From Stappia stellulata (GTDB lineage: Bacteria > Pseudomonadota > Alphaproteobacteria > Rhizobiales > Stappiaceae), in the NCBI RefSeq assembly GCF_020176715.1, contig NZ_JAIVMF010000002.1, forward strand, positions 62,001 to 126,000: a stretch of DNA of 64,000 nucleotides, given 5' to 3'. Both the position numbers and the translations under genes were made by a program. Below are positions 1-8,376 of the stretch, piece after piece (the first letter of the stretch is position 1; every line of letters starts with the position of its first letter). The notes under the pieces were generated by a model. It was given only the letters and a program-made list of their open reading frames with translations. It made no database searches and had not been told where the DNA came from.

Positions 1-402
1 GCGCGGCGGCTCTTCGATCAGCGCGTGGCAGGCCGTTTCCGTGGCAAAGATCAACTCGCGGCGCGCAGCTTCGTGACTGCGCGTGATCGCGCCCAGACGG
101 TTGAGCGCGACCCGCCACGGCGTCTCGGGGCCTAGCACGCCAAAATCGTCGACGATCGCGACCTTGCGCCCGTATCCGGCGCAAAGTGGCGCGCATTGGG
201 CGGCGATCTCGCCTTCCTTGGAATCGGTGACCACGATGGCGCGGCTCGTATCGGCGATCAGCGATTGCAGCCAGGGAATGGCGCCGGAGGTGGTCTTGCC
301 CCCGCCTGCGGCGGCAAGCAGCAGCGAATGCGCGTGCCTGGGCGCGAAGATCGGCCTGCCGTCGAAGTCGAGGCCGAGGATGCGGCGGACGGACCCGGCC
401 AT
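1..402 (-). CDS. VirD4/TraG-type conjugative coupling protein, 3' part outside the window
   Basis: The minus strand is open from an ATG at 402 to the window edge (134 codons seen, no stop). The product has a Walker A motif (AAGGGKTTSG, about residues 28-37), followed by a beta strand reading AIVVTDSKEGEIA that matches the VirD4/TraG pattern in which a strand ends in TD-K-E. Coupling proteins are hexameric ATPases at the inner membrane that hand the relaxase-DNA complex to a type IV secretion channel. The start overlaps the stop of the upstream gene (TGATG), so translation is coupled. No membrane segment precedes the Walker A motif, so membrane anchoring may come from the small membrane proteins encoded just upstream. 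The family is clear; the exact subfamily is not, because the C-terminal part is missing. Confidence 0.8.
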   Translation of the reverse strand, partial: MAGSVRRILGLDFDGRPIFAPRHAHSLLLAAAGGGKTTSGAIPWLQSLIADTSRAIVVTDSKEGEIAAQCAPLCAGYGRKVAIVDDFGVLGPETPWRVALNRLGAITRSHEAARRELIFATETACHALIEEPPR

Positions 403-746
403 CAGCGCATCCCCGCTTTTATCTGATCGTCCAGACCGGCAAGCCGGGCGGATTTGAGCGCCCCGCCCATCGCCTCCAGCCGCGCAAGTTCCACCGCGCG
501 GGCCCGAAGGGCGATCATCGTCTTCACCGCGACGATCAGGGTTCCAAGGCCTGCAATCGCGCTTCCAATCGACAGCAGGTAAAGCGGCCACCACAGATAT
601 CCGTTCTCCGGCCAGATCGCCCAGGCAAAACCGGCAAATAGCGCGGCGGCCAGCAAATTGACGTTGATCGCGATCACCGCGCCCGTCCGGCTGCGGGCAA
701 AGGGCAAGGGTGACGGCGATGCGTTCGCTCGCGGCGCGCCGGTCAT
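402..746 (-). CDS. small two-helix membrane protein of the conjugation operon
   Basis: A 114-residue product with two hydrophobic stretches (about residues 25-48 and 52-75), followed by a charged helix rich in Ala, Arg and Glu. It overlaps the coupling-protein start by 1 nt downstream and overlaps the end of the next upstream gene by 4 nt, so it sits inside a translationally coupled operon. No family is recognised. Given the location and the lack of an N-terminal membrane anchor in the coupling protein, it could be a membrane partner of that ATPase. That is inference. Confidence 0.65.
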   Translation of the reverse strand: MTGAPRANASPSPLPFARSRTGAVIAINVNLLAAALFAGFAWAIWPENGYLWWPLYLLSIGSAIAGLGTLIVAVKTMIALRARAVELARLEAMGGALKSARLAGLDDQIKAGMR

Positions 747-1171
747 GATCCCGCCTCCCGGGCGCGCGTTTCGGACGGATCGTCGGCGTGGTCGCTGGCC
801 CGGATCGCATCGACGATCTCGCGGCGCACGGTATTGAGCCGCCCGTAGCGGCCCCAGATCACGCCAGACAAATCCGTGCCCCGCAGATCGCGTGAGAGCA
901 GCTTGAGCTGCCCCGTCTCCCAGCCGATCCCGAGCGCGGCAATTCCGAGAAGGATGGCGGCGGCGATCTCGCCCGGATAGAGCAGATCGCCAAAGGCAAG
1001 TCCGAACCCGGCAAGGCCGGCGCCGAACACGAGCCCGCCGGCAAATAGCGGGCGGCGGACGGACACGACCGTGAGCGCGCGCATGAGATAGCTGTCGCGG
1101 TGGGTGACGACGCAGCCCGCCTTGGTGTCGATGCGAATGGAGCCGAAGATCATGGCGAAGTCTCCTGTCAT
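743..1171 (-). CDS. small membrane protein of the conjugation operon
   Basis: A 142-residue product. Residues 1-32 are polar, two hydrophobic helices cover about residues 36-58 and 63-86, and the C-terminal 50 residues are charged and probably cytosolic. It resembles the next gene downstream in architecture but not in sequence. The stop overlaps the following start by 4 nt (ATGA). No known domain is recognised; it belongs to the membrane module that precedes the VirD4-like gene. Confidence 0.62.
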   Translation of the reverse strand: MTGDFAMIFGSIRIDTKAGCVVTHRDSYLMRALTVVSVRRPLFAGGLVFGAGLAGFGLAFGDLLYPGEIAAAILLGIAALGIGWETGQLKLLSRDLRGTDLSGVIWGRYGRLNTVRREIVDAIRASDHADDPSETRAREAGS

Positions 1172-1206
1172 GGGGTCAAGTCATGGGGCCAAATCACGGG
1201 ACGGAT

Positions 1207-1740
1207 TCACGGGTTCAGGCTGCAGGCGGGGCTTGCAAGCGTGCGGGCGAGCTGCGCATCGAGGCTTTCGACCGCAGGCGGGGTCAGCAGACGCAGCGAT
1301 CCCGCATGCAGGGCAAAGGCGATGCGCTTGTCTTCGAGCAGCGTGGTTTTGGCGCAGGCACAGCGCGTCCCGGCCTCGGACGCCGCATGTTCAAGCCGCT
1401 TTCGCCGGGCGTCCTCGGCTTGTGTCTGAATTTGATCGAGCAGATCGGCGCCCGGCAATCGACCGAAGCGATGGCCATGGACCGCGCAATAGGCATCGCC
1501 GTCGCGGCCGAATATCCCGAAGATCGTGTTGCAGCCGATCTTCGGAAGTCTTGCGGCGGGCGGATCGCGCCGCGCCGCCGCGACGTGCAAGCCTGCTTCG
1601 CAGCGTGGGGCCCAGTCGGCCTTGTCGATCAGACGCGCGCCGACAAGCGGCCCGGTGACAAAGGCCGAGGTCAGGCCGTAGAGAAGAGCGGCGACAAGCG
1701 CGCCGCCCGCGATCGGCAGTCCGTGTCCATCCTGGATCAT
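1207..1740 (-). CDS. hypothetical membrane-anchored cysteine-containing protein
   Basis: A 177-residue product with one N-terminal hydrophobic segment (about residues 9-33), then a domain with six cysteines in all. They lie at about residues 47, 69, 85, 127, 129 and 174 and include a C-x-C pair, which would suit a periplasmic disulfide-bonded domain. It lies 36 nt upstream of the next operon member and 39 nt downstream of the 435-residue membrane protein, all on the minus strand. No family is recognised. Confidence 0.55.
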   Translation of the reverse strand: MIQDGHGLPIAGGALVAALLYGLTSAFVTGPLVGARLIDKADWAPRCEAGLHVAAARRDPPAARLPKIGCNTIFGIFGRDGDAYCAVHGHRFGRLPGADLLDQIQTQAEDARRKRLEHAASEAGTRCACAKTTLLEDKRIAFALHAGSLRLLTPPAVESLDAQLARTLASPACSLNP

Positions 1741-1778
1741 GGGTCTCTCCGTTGGAATGTGTGGGGTTCCGGTTCAGC

Positions 1779-3086
1779 TCAGCGTGTTCCGCCGTTTGGG
1801 CGGTGGCCCGGATCGCGCCAGCGCCCGTTTGCGCGCGGATCGGATCGGTCGCGGCGGCGCGGCCTGTGCGGGGCGCCTGCGTCCGTGCGGTCGTCTGCCG
1901 GCGCTGGGTCGTCCCTCGCGTCGTCGGCATAAAATTCGGCCATCAGATCGACCCTGGTCGCCGGGCGCGGACGGGGGCGCTCGCGGCGGTAGCTCCGCCA
2001 GGAGAGCGTCAGCAGCGTGTAGATCCACAAGGTGAGCGGAAGCACCAGCTCCACCAGCGCGGCGACCGCCGCGACAGGCAGGAAGTGCGGGATATGGCCG
2101 AAGGTGGCGCTGACGCCCGTGCGCCCCGGAAAGGGCGGAAAGGCCGCTGCCTCCGTCTCAGCCGTCGAAAGCACCTCGCGCAGCGCCGCGCCGTGCCTTG
2201 CCAAAACCGCGCTCAGCCGCCGCGTCGCCTCCGTTCGCCCCGGGATGGAGGCGCCTGCCTCAAGGTCCGCCGCATAGGCGCGGATCAGGGCGAGCGGCAA
2301 GGCTTCACGCAGATCGATGGCCCGCTGGCGCAGCCGCGCATCGATGGTTTTGAGCGCGACGCGCCGCGCCGCGATCTCCCGCGTCGTGTCAGACAGAACC
2401 GATTGGTAGTCCGCAATCAGACCGGTGAGCTCCTTGAGCGCCTGCGTGCGCGCCGACCGGCCCCGCGCCATCTCTCCGGCAACGCCTTGCGCGCGTCCGA
2501 GCTTTTCCTCAATGGCCCTAGCGACCGGGCCGTAGCCGCCCGAACCCCGCCCGGAGATACAGGAGGCGCGGATCTCGCACTCCAGCGTGCGCGACAGATC
2601 GGCAACCCCGGCATCGACCACCGGCATGATGCGCGCCGCCCGCCCGGCGGCGGCATTGCGCGCGGCAATCCCCGCACTCAACGCCTCCCCATGGCTCTGC
2701 AGCGCCAAGAACGCCACGTCCTTGTGCACAAGGCCCGGATAGGTCGCGGCGAACATCGTACCGCCGACCGCAAGCATCGAGGCGAGCGAGACCGCGCCGG
2801 CCGAGCGATAGCCGATCACCGTGAGCGGGGCGCCGCGCTCGATCGCGAATTTGTTGACCGCAAAGGCGATCGCCGTCGCGGCCACCGTCACCAGAGAAAC
2901 CTTGGCGGCAAGCCACAGCCCGTCGCCGCTCAAAATGTTCGGCAGGCCGAGCGCCATCATGCCGCCCGAACACACGGCCGTGGTCGCAAGGATCGCCGCC
3001 GTGAACCCCATGGCCGGCCCGCGCTCCCGGCGGGTCGGGGCGGTGGATAGGTCAGTGTGCTGATTTGGCATGATGTATCCCTTCAT
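1779..3086 (-). CDS. polytopic membrane protein with coiled-coil-like centre, first gene of the conjugation operon
   Basis: A 435-residue product. Hydrophobic segments lie at about residues 27-50, 60-80 and 93-113, a long helical and charged region covers about 120-320, another membrane segment lies at about 338-362, and the C-terminus is rich in Arg, Pro and Asp. A second in-frame Met at 3071 (MPNQH...) is an equally good start. It is the first of a run of minus-strand genes leading to the coupling protein. The layout (helices, long soluble loop, helix) suits a membrane scaffold or DNA-transfer accessory factor. No family is recognised. Confidence 0.6.
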   Translation of the reverse strand: MKGYIMPNQHTDLSTAPTRRERGPAMGFTAAILATTAVCSGGMMALGLPNILSGDGLWLAAKVSLVTVAATAIAFAVNKFAIERGAPLTVIGYRSAGAVSLASMLAVGGTMFAATYPGLVHKDVAFLALQSHGEALSAGIAARNAAAGRAARIMPVVDAGVADLSRTLECEIRASCISGRGSGGYGPVARAIEEKLGRAQGVAGEMARGRSARTQALKELTGLIADYQSVLSDTTREIAARRVALKTIDARLRQRAIDLREALPLALIRAYAADLEAGASIPGRTEATRRLSAVLARHGAALREVLSTAETEAAAFPPFPGRTGVSATFGHIPHFLPVAAVAALVELVLPLTLWIYTLLTLSWRSYRRERPRPRPATRVDLMAEFYADDARDDPAPADDRTDAGAPHRPRRRDRSDPRANGRWRDPGHRPNGGTR

Positions 3087-3330
3087 TGCCGATGAGACCG
3101 CGACCGCCGGAACGCAGGCGGACTCCGCCTTTCAAGGCGCGGTCGTTTTTTGAAGGGATTGGAAAAGCGTCGATCTAAATAGTCGGCGCTGGGGCAAGCG
3201 CGATCAAGCACTGCCCGGGTCGATCTAATCAGTTATGGAAGAAAAGCTTCAGGGTGACTGCATTATCGTGCTGAAATGACATTGATTTCTGGATGATGGA
3301 AATTCGAGGCTGTCGAGCGGAACCCAAAGC
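3087..3330. promoter_or_regulatory. divergent intergenic region between the conjugation operon and an HTH gene
   Basis: These 244 nt separate two divergent transcription units and must carry promoters for both. The right half is clearly more AT-rich than the flanking genes. No clear operator palindrome or good -35/-10 pair was found by eye, so no site is marked. Confidence 0.4.
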
Positions 3331-3972
3331 ATGTCGAAGACACCTGCGAGCCAGTTCCGGGCGTCAAGCAAGCTGAGCGACGAAACGCTCATGCGGCTCA
3401 TCTACATGTTTGCGCAAGGGATCAGTATCGAGATCACGGCGCGCTCGACGCGTCTGTCGAAAAAGACGGTTCGCACCGTCTTTCTCAAGTTGCGGGATCG
3501 CCTGACGCGGCCCGTTTTCAATCGCTGGCACGGGACACACAGGCGCCTTCTCAAGCTCGTCGATCCGGGCCATGAGGCCCTTGTCCGTGTGACGTTCTTT
3601 GATGTTCTGGCGGAGTGTTACTTCAATCAGACATGCCACCGGAATTGGACCCTCGGCAATCGCAAGGCGCGTCAGTGCCGCTCCTGCCCCTTGCCCGGAA
3701 AATTCCAGACCGACCAAACGAAAGCCGATGCCCTCGCGTTGATTGACGCCGTTCACGAACTCTACCGGCGGCTGGGTCTGCGTCTTGAAAAAGGGCACGA
3801 TCCGGTTCGGTTGTTTCGGCTTCGATTGCTCCATACCACCGTCGTCGGCACGGTGCTCAACCATTCGCGAAAACTCCAGACCGGTCTCCTCGACCCCACG
3901 GACATGTCCTACCTTGCCTGCGGGTCGTTGATCGATGTGTTCTTGACCGATCTGGCGAATGATCCGCTTTGA
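3331..3972 (+). CDS. helix-turn-helix protein with ISXO2/IS1595-like N-terminal domain
   Basis: A 213-residue product. Residues 14-58 (LSDETLMRLIYMFAQGISI, then a HTH ending in LSKKTVRTVFLKLRDRL) resemble the DNA-binding head of ISXO2/IS1595-type transposases. Cysteines at about residues 96, 101, 114 and 117 (the last two as C-R-S-C-P) could bind a metal. No DDE catalytic region follows: the C-terminal 100 residues are helical and charged. It is divergent from the conjugation operon, so a regulatory role for that operon is plausible. It may be a domesticated transposase fragment or an unrelated regulator. Confidence 0.6.
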   Translation: MSKTPASQFRASSKLSDETLMRLIYMFAQGISIEITARSTRLSKKTVRTVFLKLRDRLTRPVFNRWHGTHRRLLKLVDPGHEALVRVTFFDVLAECYFNQTCHRNWTLGNRKARQCRSCPLPGKFQTDQTKADALALIDAVHELYRRLGLRLEKGHDPVRLFRLRLLHTTVVGTVLNHSRKLQTGLLDPTDMSYLACGSLIDVFLTDLANDPL

Positions 3973-4138
3973 AGGATGGAACGAGGAAAAGTCCCGCTGT
4001 CCCTCATCGCGGATGAGGCCGGGCTCTATTCCGCCGCAGGGAGGCAATGCCCCTGCGGCGTCACCGGGCCGCCTCGGCTTTGTCTTCAGCGTCCCGGCCC
4101 ATGCGGGTGACGATCCCTGACAGAAAAGGCGATGGCTG

Positions 4139-4158
4139 CGGCGGCACATGTGCCGCCG
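4139..4158. repeat. perfect 20-bp palindrome (CGGCGGCACA / TGTGCCGCCG)
   Basis: The two 10-nt arms are exact reverse complements with no loop. It could be an operator for a dimeric regulator or, when single-stranded, a hairpin. It lies between the HTH gene and ardA, 355 nt before the ardA start. Confidence 0.6.
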
Positions 4159-4379
4159 TATATGAAGTTTGCCGCGCGGGATATCCCGCGCTTGGCACCC
4201 GTCCTGCCAGCTTACACCGCCACAGGCCGCCTGATCCAATAGCCCCAGTCCTCCCGGCCCGCTCCCTTCGCCTCGCGTGACGCTCGGCTCCCGTGTGGGT
4301 CGGACCGCGCTTGCGCGCGCGCGCCAAGCGGTGCGGCTTTGGGGCGCCCGTGTTTGCGGTCTCCCGTCCATATGCGGAT

Positions 4380-4410
4380 CGCCCCCGACCGGGGCCGGGG
4401 GCGGCGTTTT
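4380..4410 (+). terminator. GC hairpin with short T run upstream of ardA
   Basis: Arms CGCCCCCG (4380-4387) and CGGGGGCG (4396-4403) flank an 8-nt loop and are followed by GCGTTTT. This has the form of an intrinsic terminator or attenuator for transcription entering the ardA region. The T run is short, so efficiency is doubtful. Confidence 0.45.
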
Positions 4411-4513
4411 ACATGAGTCTGATTGGACGCTCGGCGCTGGCCAAGGGTGCATGCGCGGCGTTTCGTTCGAAGGGCTTCGCTCGATTTCAACCCTTACCCA
4501 AAGCGAGGCCACC

Positions 4514-5023
4514 ATGATGCTTTTCTACGCCCAGCCCTACACCATTTCCGTCGAGGGCTTTTACTTCCAGACGATCGATCAATACCGCGAAAAAATCGCC
4601 AAGCTCACCGACAGTTTCTGCCAGCCGGTCGAGGAAGTCGAACTCCAGGTCATCGAGGGTGGGCAGATCGACCTTGAGCTTTTCGAGGCATGGCAGCCCG
4701 GACAGGCCGGGATCGCGGCCTTCATCGAGGCCATTGACGACTGGAGTTACGAGGACAAGCGCGACGCGATCCTCGCGATCCGTCTTGGCGGCTACCCGCC
4801 TGCGGCGGTGATCGACGCGCCCGGTCGCATCGATCTCACCGTCTACCACACCGCGACCCTCACCGAACTCGCCGAGGAGTTCGTCGACGAGGGGCTCTTC
4901 GGCGACATCCCCGAGCGGCTTGCCCCCTATCTCGATTTCGAGCGCATCGCCCGCGATCTCCAGCATGACGGCTTCGTCGAGGCCATCGTCGCGGGCGAGC
5001 GCCTCATTGTTCGTTTCGACTGA
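4514..5023 (+). CDS. ardA: ArdA-like antirestriction protein
   Basis: A 169-residue acidic protein, rich in Asp and Glu as expected for the DNA-mimic antirestriction family. The C-terminal half carries the typical ArdA pattern ELAEEFVDEGLFGDIPE, then a Y-LDFERIARDL segment. ArdA proteins are early-expressed conjugation functions that imitate B-form DNA and block type I restriction in the recipient. The frame is open further upstream (to about 4277), but the start at 4514 (MMLFYAQPYT) is chosen because it follows a GAGG element and because the extension is Arg- and Gly-rich and unlike the family. It fits the conjugative context of the left end. Confidence 0.75.
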   Translation: MMLFYAQPYTISVEGFYFQTIDQYREKIAKLTDSFCQPVEEVELQVIEGGQIDLELFEAWQPGQAGIAAFIEAIDDWSYEDKRDAILAIRLGGYPPAAVIDAPGRIDLTVYHTATLTELAEEFVDEGLFGDIPERLAPYLDFERIARDLQHDGFVEAIVAGERLIVRFD

Positions 5024-5132
5024 TCCTCGCAGCACAGGACGGCCCGCACGGGTTGCGGCCCCACGAAGCCAAGGCCGTCCGATGGTGCAAGGACGCACCG
5101 ATTTTCAACCGACCAAAAAAGGAGACAGACCC

Positions 5133-6857
5133 ATGAAACTCACCCATCTCACCCTCGACCAACTGAAGCCCGCGCCCGTCAATGTCCGAAAGCGCGGCGG
5201 CAAGGACATTGCCGATCTCCTGCCGAGCATCCGCTCGCTCGGGCTCTTGCAGCCGCTCTTGGTGCGGGCGAATTGTGAAGGATATGAAATCATCGCCGGA
5301 CAGCGCCGCTTTCATGCGCTTGCCAAGCTGGCCGAAAACACCCCATCCGACCCCGTCCCCTGCATCATCATGGAAGACGGCGAAGATGCGCGGGCCGTCG
5401 AGGCATCCTTGGCCGAGAACATCGCCCGCCTGCCGATGGACGAGATCGACCAGTACAAGGCCTTCGCCGCGCTCGCCAAACAGGGCGGCAGCGTGGCCGA
5501 CATCGCGGCCCGGTTCGGCGTGACGGAGCGGCTTGTCACCCAACGCTTGGCAATCGCCAATGTGATCGACCCGATCCTGAACGCCTATCGCCGCGAAGAC
5601 ATCGGCGCGCAGACGATCCGCACCCTCACCATGGCGACAAGGCGCCAGCAAAAGGAATGGTGGGCCTTGTTCAAGGACGAAACCGCCCGCGCCCCGACAG
5701 GATACGCGCTGCGGAACTGGCTGTTTGGCGGGGCGGACATCCCGGTCGAAAACGCGCTTTTCGACGAGGACGCATATGACGGAAGCATCGTATCGGACCT
5801 GTTTGACGATACGCGGCGGTTCGACGATGCGCCGAAATTCTGGGCCTTGCAGAACGCCGCCATTGCCAAACGCAAGGCCGCGTATCTCGCGGATGGCTGG
5901 CAAGAGGTTGTCGTACTGGATATCGGCCGGCACTGGCCAAAATGGGAGCACAGGGAAGCCGATAAGGCCGAGGGAGGCCGCGTCTACATCCAGATCGGCC
6001 ATAACGGCGAGGTCACCTGTCATGAAGGCTGGATCACCGACACCGAAGCCCGGCGGCGCGAGAGGGCAAGAGATGCAGGCGATGGTGCGGACGCACCGGG
6101 CAGGCCCGAACTGACAAAGGCGATGCAGAACTATCTGGCCTTGCACCGTCATGCCGCCGTCCGGCTGGATTTGCTCTCAAATCAGGGCCTTGCCTTGCGC
6201 GTTGCAACAGCGCAGATCATCGCGGGCTCCGCCCTTTGGCAGGTGCACGCCGATCCGCAACGGGCGAACAGCGAGGCCATCGCGCAAAGCCTGCCGGACA
6301 ACACGGCACACACCGCTTTCGACGCCGAGCGGCAGGAGATCCGAACTCTTCTCGGCCTTGAAAAGAGCAACGCCGACATGCTTGTCTGCCGGAAGGCCGA
6401 TTACGGGCGCGGGCACGATCTCGCGGATATCTTCGGGCGGTTGTGCGGGCTGAATGACGACACGGTGCGGCGTATCTTCACCTTCGCCGTCGCCGAAACG
6501 CTGTGCTGCGGCTCCGGTCTCGTGGAGGCCTTGGGCGACAGGCTCGGCACCGACATGCGCAATCACTGGACGCCGGACGAGACGTTCTTCGATCTCCTGC
6601 GCGACAAGGACGCGATCAACGCCATGGTCGAAGAGGTGGCGGGCAAACACACGGCGGAGGCGCACACCGCTTCCACGGCTAAGGTGCAGAAAAGCATCAT
6701 CCGCCAGCATCTGGACGGCTCCCGCAAACCGCGCAAGACCGACTGGCAACCGCGCTACATGGGGTTCCCGATGCGGGGCTACACCGAGCGCGGAGGACTG
6801 GACGCAATCAAAACCGCCAAGCCGTTCGCCGAGGCGATCAAGACACACGCGGCTTAA
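5133..6857 (+). CDS. ParB/RepB-family nuclease-domain protein (large plasmid type)
   Basis: A 574-residue product. Residues about 3-100 form a ParB N-terminal domain (LDQLKPAPVNVRK, LLPSIRSLGLLQPLLVR, GQRRFHAL, SLAENIARLPMDEIDQYKAF). A helix-turn-helix follows at about 110-135 (GSVADIAARFGVTERLVTQRL). The rest is a long charged C-terminal region found in the plasmid and ICE ParB-like proteins that are not linked to a ParA. The start at 5133 follows AAAGGAG; the upstream open frame is ignored. No parA is adjacent, so a role as nuclease or transfer-associated DNA-binding protein is as likely as partitioning. A bidirectional hairpin follows the stop. Confidence 0.8.
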   Translation: MKLTHLTLDQLKPAPVNVRKRGGKDIADLLPSIRSLGLLQPLLVRANCEGYEIIAGQRRFHALAKLAENTPSDPVPCIIMEDGEDARAVEASLAENIARLPMDEIDQYKAFAALAKQGGSVADIAARFGVTERLVTQRLAIANVIDPILNAYRREDIGAQTIRTLTMATRRQQKEWWALFKDETARAPTGYALRNWLFGGADIPVENALFDEDAYDGSIVSDLFDDTRRFDDAPKFWALQNAAIAKRKAAYLADGWQEVVVLDIGRHWPKWEHREADKAEGGRVYIQIGHNGEVTCHEGWITDTEARRRERARDAGDGADAPGRPELTKAMQNYLALHRHAAVRLDLLSNQGLALRVATAQIIAGSALWQVHADPQRANSEAIAQSLPDNTAHTAFDAERQEIRTLLGLEKSNADMLVCRKADYGRGHDLADIFGRLCGLNDDTVRRIFTFAVAETLCCGSGLVEALGDRLGTDMRNHWTPDETFFDLLRDKDAINAMVEEVAGKHTAEAHTASTAKVQKSIIRQHLDGSRKPRKTDWQPRYMGFPMRGYTERGGLDAIKTAKPFAEAIKTHAA

Positions 6858-6863
6858 GGCAAA

Positions 6864-6899
6864 AAATCCGCCCGCTGGCATCGGCCAGCGGGCGGATTT
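6864..6899. terminator. bidirectional intrinsic terminator between convergent genes
   Basis: A perfect 16-bp stem (AAATCCGCCCGCTGGC and its complement) with loop ATCG. It is preceded by A6 on the plus strand, that is, followed by U6 on the minus strand. It lies 6 nt after the ParB-like stop and faces the convergent gene at 7011-7751. Confidence 0.85.
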
Positions 6900-7010
6900 G
6901 CGTTTCGGGTTCACCTTCGTCTTGATTGCAACAAATAACCGCTTTGAGCCCAAAGGAGACGCTCGCTTCGCGTGAAGTCGATCTTTTATGTAACCACTAA
7001 GAAATCGAAT

Positions 7011-7751
7011 CTAATAGAATAGGCGCCATGCTATCGGATCGGTTGTAACCTTGTCGTCAGACCAGGTCAAAAGCCCAAAGCACTCGATTTTGTAACGTCC
7101 GTTGGATTTGATGAAGGCCATAACCCCGTGTTGACTGTTTGATCTAGTGTGTCTCAAGAATATGGGCATCTCAACATAGACAACCGAGTCACTTACAGAT
7201 CTCAAGAGCCAACAAGTATCCTGCGATCCGAAATATTCACTACCTATGTTAGCGTTGTCGTCGTGCGGCGGAACAAGCCTCTCGGCTTCAAAAATTCCCA
7301 GAATCTGCCCTATGTTATCGACCTGATGTTCCGGGCCAATTGTAGTTGAAGGCCAAGATTGAACTAATTGTCCCGGTCGCCTTTCAAGTGATTTCCCTTC
7401 AAATGCGTTTAAGTAGGGAAAAAAATCCTGCGTAAGTGCGTATTGTTCAAGTGCCTTCAATTTTTGATCGAATGGAATTTTTGATAATACTGTTTTCGCT
7501 TTCGAAGAATCAAATTCTCCAGATATTTTACCTTCTATTTCTCCTAACCCTAGAATTGACAAAAATGAACCAAATTTGGCAGCCATTTCCATTTGACTAC
7601 CAACGGACTTCGCCGCGGATTTTTCAAATCCTGTGACTACTTCACCAAATGCCCTACCCAGAAGGTCGTCAAGCTTTTCTGGGTTACCATACATGAAAAG
7701 CGGGTTGTTTTTACCCCACAGCTCAGTCTCAACTATCACCATCTTATCCAT
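7011..7751 (-). CDS. AT-rich orphan protein of unknown function
   Basis: A 246-residue soluble-looking protein encoded by DNA with clearly lower GC than its neighbours. Residues 45-85 contain a helical, Gly/Ser-rich stretch (FGSFLSILGLGEIEGKISGEF). The C-terminal half has alternating strands and aromatic residues (WLLRSVSDSVVYVEMPIFL). No signal peptide or membrane helix is seen, and no family is recognised. Base composition and isolation between a plasmid-type gene and a junk mosaic point to recent transfer. Such orphans often turn out to be defence or counter-defence genes, but nothing in the sequence proves this. Confidence 0.6.
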   Translation of the reverse strand: MDKMVIVETELWGKNNPLFMYGNPEKLDDLLGRAFGEVVTGFEKSAAKSVGSQMEMAAKFGSFLSILGLGEIEGKISGEFDSSKAKTVLSKIPFDQKLKALEQYALTQDFFPYLNAFEGKSLERRPGQLVQSWPSTTIGPEHQVDNIGQILGIFEAERLVPPHDDNANIGSEYFGSQDTCWLLRSVSDSVVYVEMPIFLRHTRSNSQHGVMAFIKSNGRYKIECFGLLTWSDDKVTTDPIAWRLFY

Positions 7752-8011
7752 CCCTAGAATCGGAACTGCGCATCGAACATATATAGTTTTGTAACCATAT
7801 CACGGCAGAGCACCAGATAGTTCAAAGGTCGAGCCGTTACTTCGCGACAAATCGTTGTGACGCTCAGTTCGATGAAATCACAATTTATGAAAATCGGTTG
7901 CAAAGCTCTCTATTCGGAACGACCGCTCTGTCCCGCGCTCCGGTCCTTCGATCGCGCGGTGAATGGCGGCAATGGAGAGCGGGTCACCGGATTGGCCGAC
8001 AACCCGCCGCT

Positions 8012-8223
8012 TCATTGGATTTCGAGGCCCTCCGTGATCGCAAGCGCGTCTTCCAGATTAACACCGAGGTATCGGATTGTGCTGTCCATATTTGTGTGGC
8101 CGAGCAGAAGTTGAATAGCCCTCAAGTTTCCGGTCTTCTTGTAGATCTGAGCCGCCTTGGTCCGTTTTAGCGAATGGGTTCCGTAGCCCCTTGGCCCCAG
8201 GCCGATGGACCCAACCCGATCTT
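8012..8223 (-). pseudogene. C-terminal remnant of a tyrosine recombinase/integrase
   Basis: Reading the minus strand gives YGTHSLKRTKAAQIYKKTGN, then LRAIQLLLGHTNMDSTIRYL, a short tail and a stop at 8012-8014. These are the His-x-x-x-Arg box, the LLGH box and the nucleophile-Tyr region (S-T-I-R-Y) of a phage-integrase-family catalytic domain. Only about 70 residues remain and no start codon is available. The 5' side is replaced by a ParE-like fragment at about 8224. Confidence 0.75.
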
Positions 8224-8376
8224 TTAAAAATCTGGCGCATTATAGATCAACAGATCGAAGCTGTAGAAGAGCCCGTCGGCGTATTCGTCCGCATGCGCCT
8301 CGCCGAAATGCGCGATCGTGTAGCGGATGATCTCCTTGATATCGGTGCGGGCTTGCTCGGAAAGCTGATAGTTCAT
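8224..8376 (-). pseudogene. N-terminal fragment of a ParE/RelE-type toxin
   Basis: A 50-codon frame on the minus strand starts MNYQLSEQARTDIKEIIRYT and continues with IAHFGEAHADEYADGLFYSF. This matches the N-terminal half of ParE toxins (LSE-A--DL--I--YT---FG--QA--Y---L). It runs out of homology at about residue 43 and stops where the integrase remnant begins, so the C-terminal half, which is needed for gyrase inhibition, is gone. Its ATG overlaps the stop of the upstream frame (ATGA), the normal arrangement of an antitoxin-toxin pair. Confidence 0.65.

Larger units (their letters stand above)
3973..4513. other. 541-nt gap before ardA with two strong inverted repeats
   Basis: No convincing gene is seen here. 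Apparent open frames on both strands are rich in Arg, Pro and Ser and lack recognisable domains. The stretch holds a perfect 20-bp palindrome at 4139-4158 and a GC-rich hairpin followed by TTTT at 4380-4410. Long untranslated leaders with secondary structure are common in front of early conjugation genes such as ardA. Confidence 0.5.

Noticed and set aside
1752-3050. Open frame of 432 codons on the plus strand
   Set aside because: Composition is almost only Arg, Gly, Pro and Ala; it lies opposite the 435-residue membrane-protein gene, which has real hydrophobic helices.
5133-6857. ParB-like gene as part of a partition operon
   Set aside because: No parA or parS-like repeats are seen nearby; the protein is of the long plasmid/ICE ParB-like type that often stands alone.
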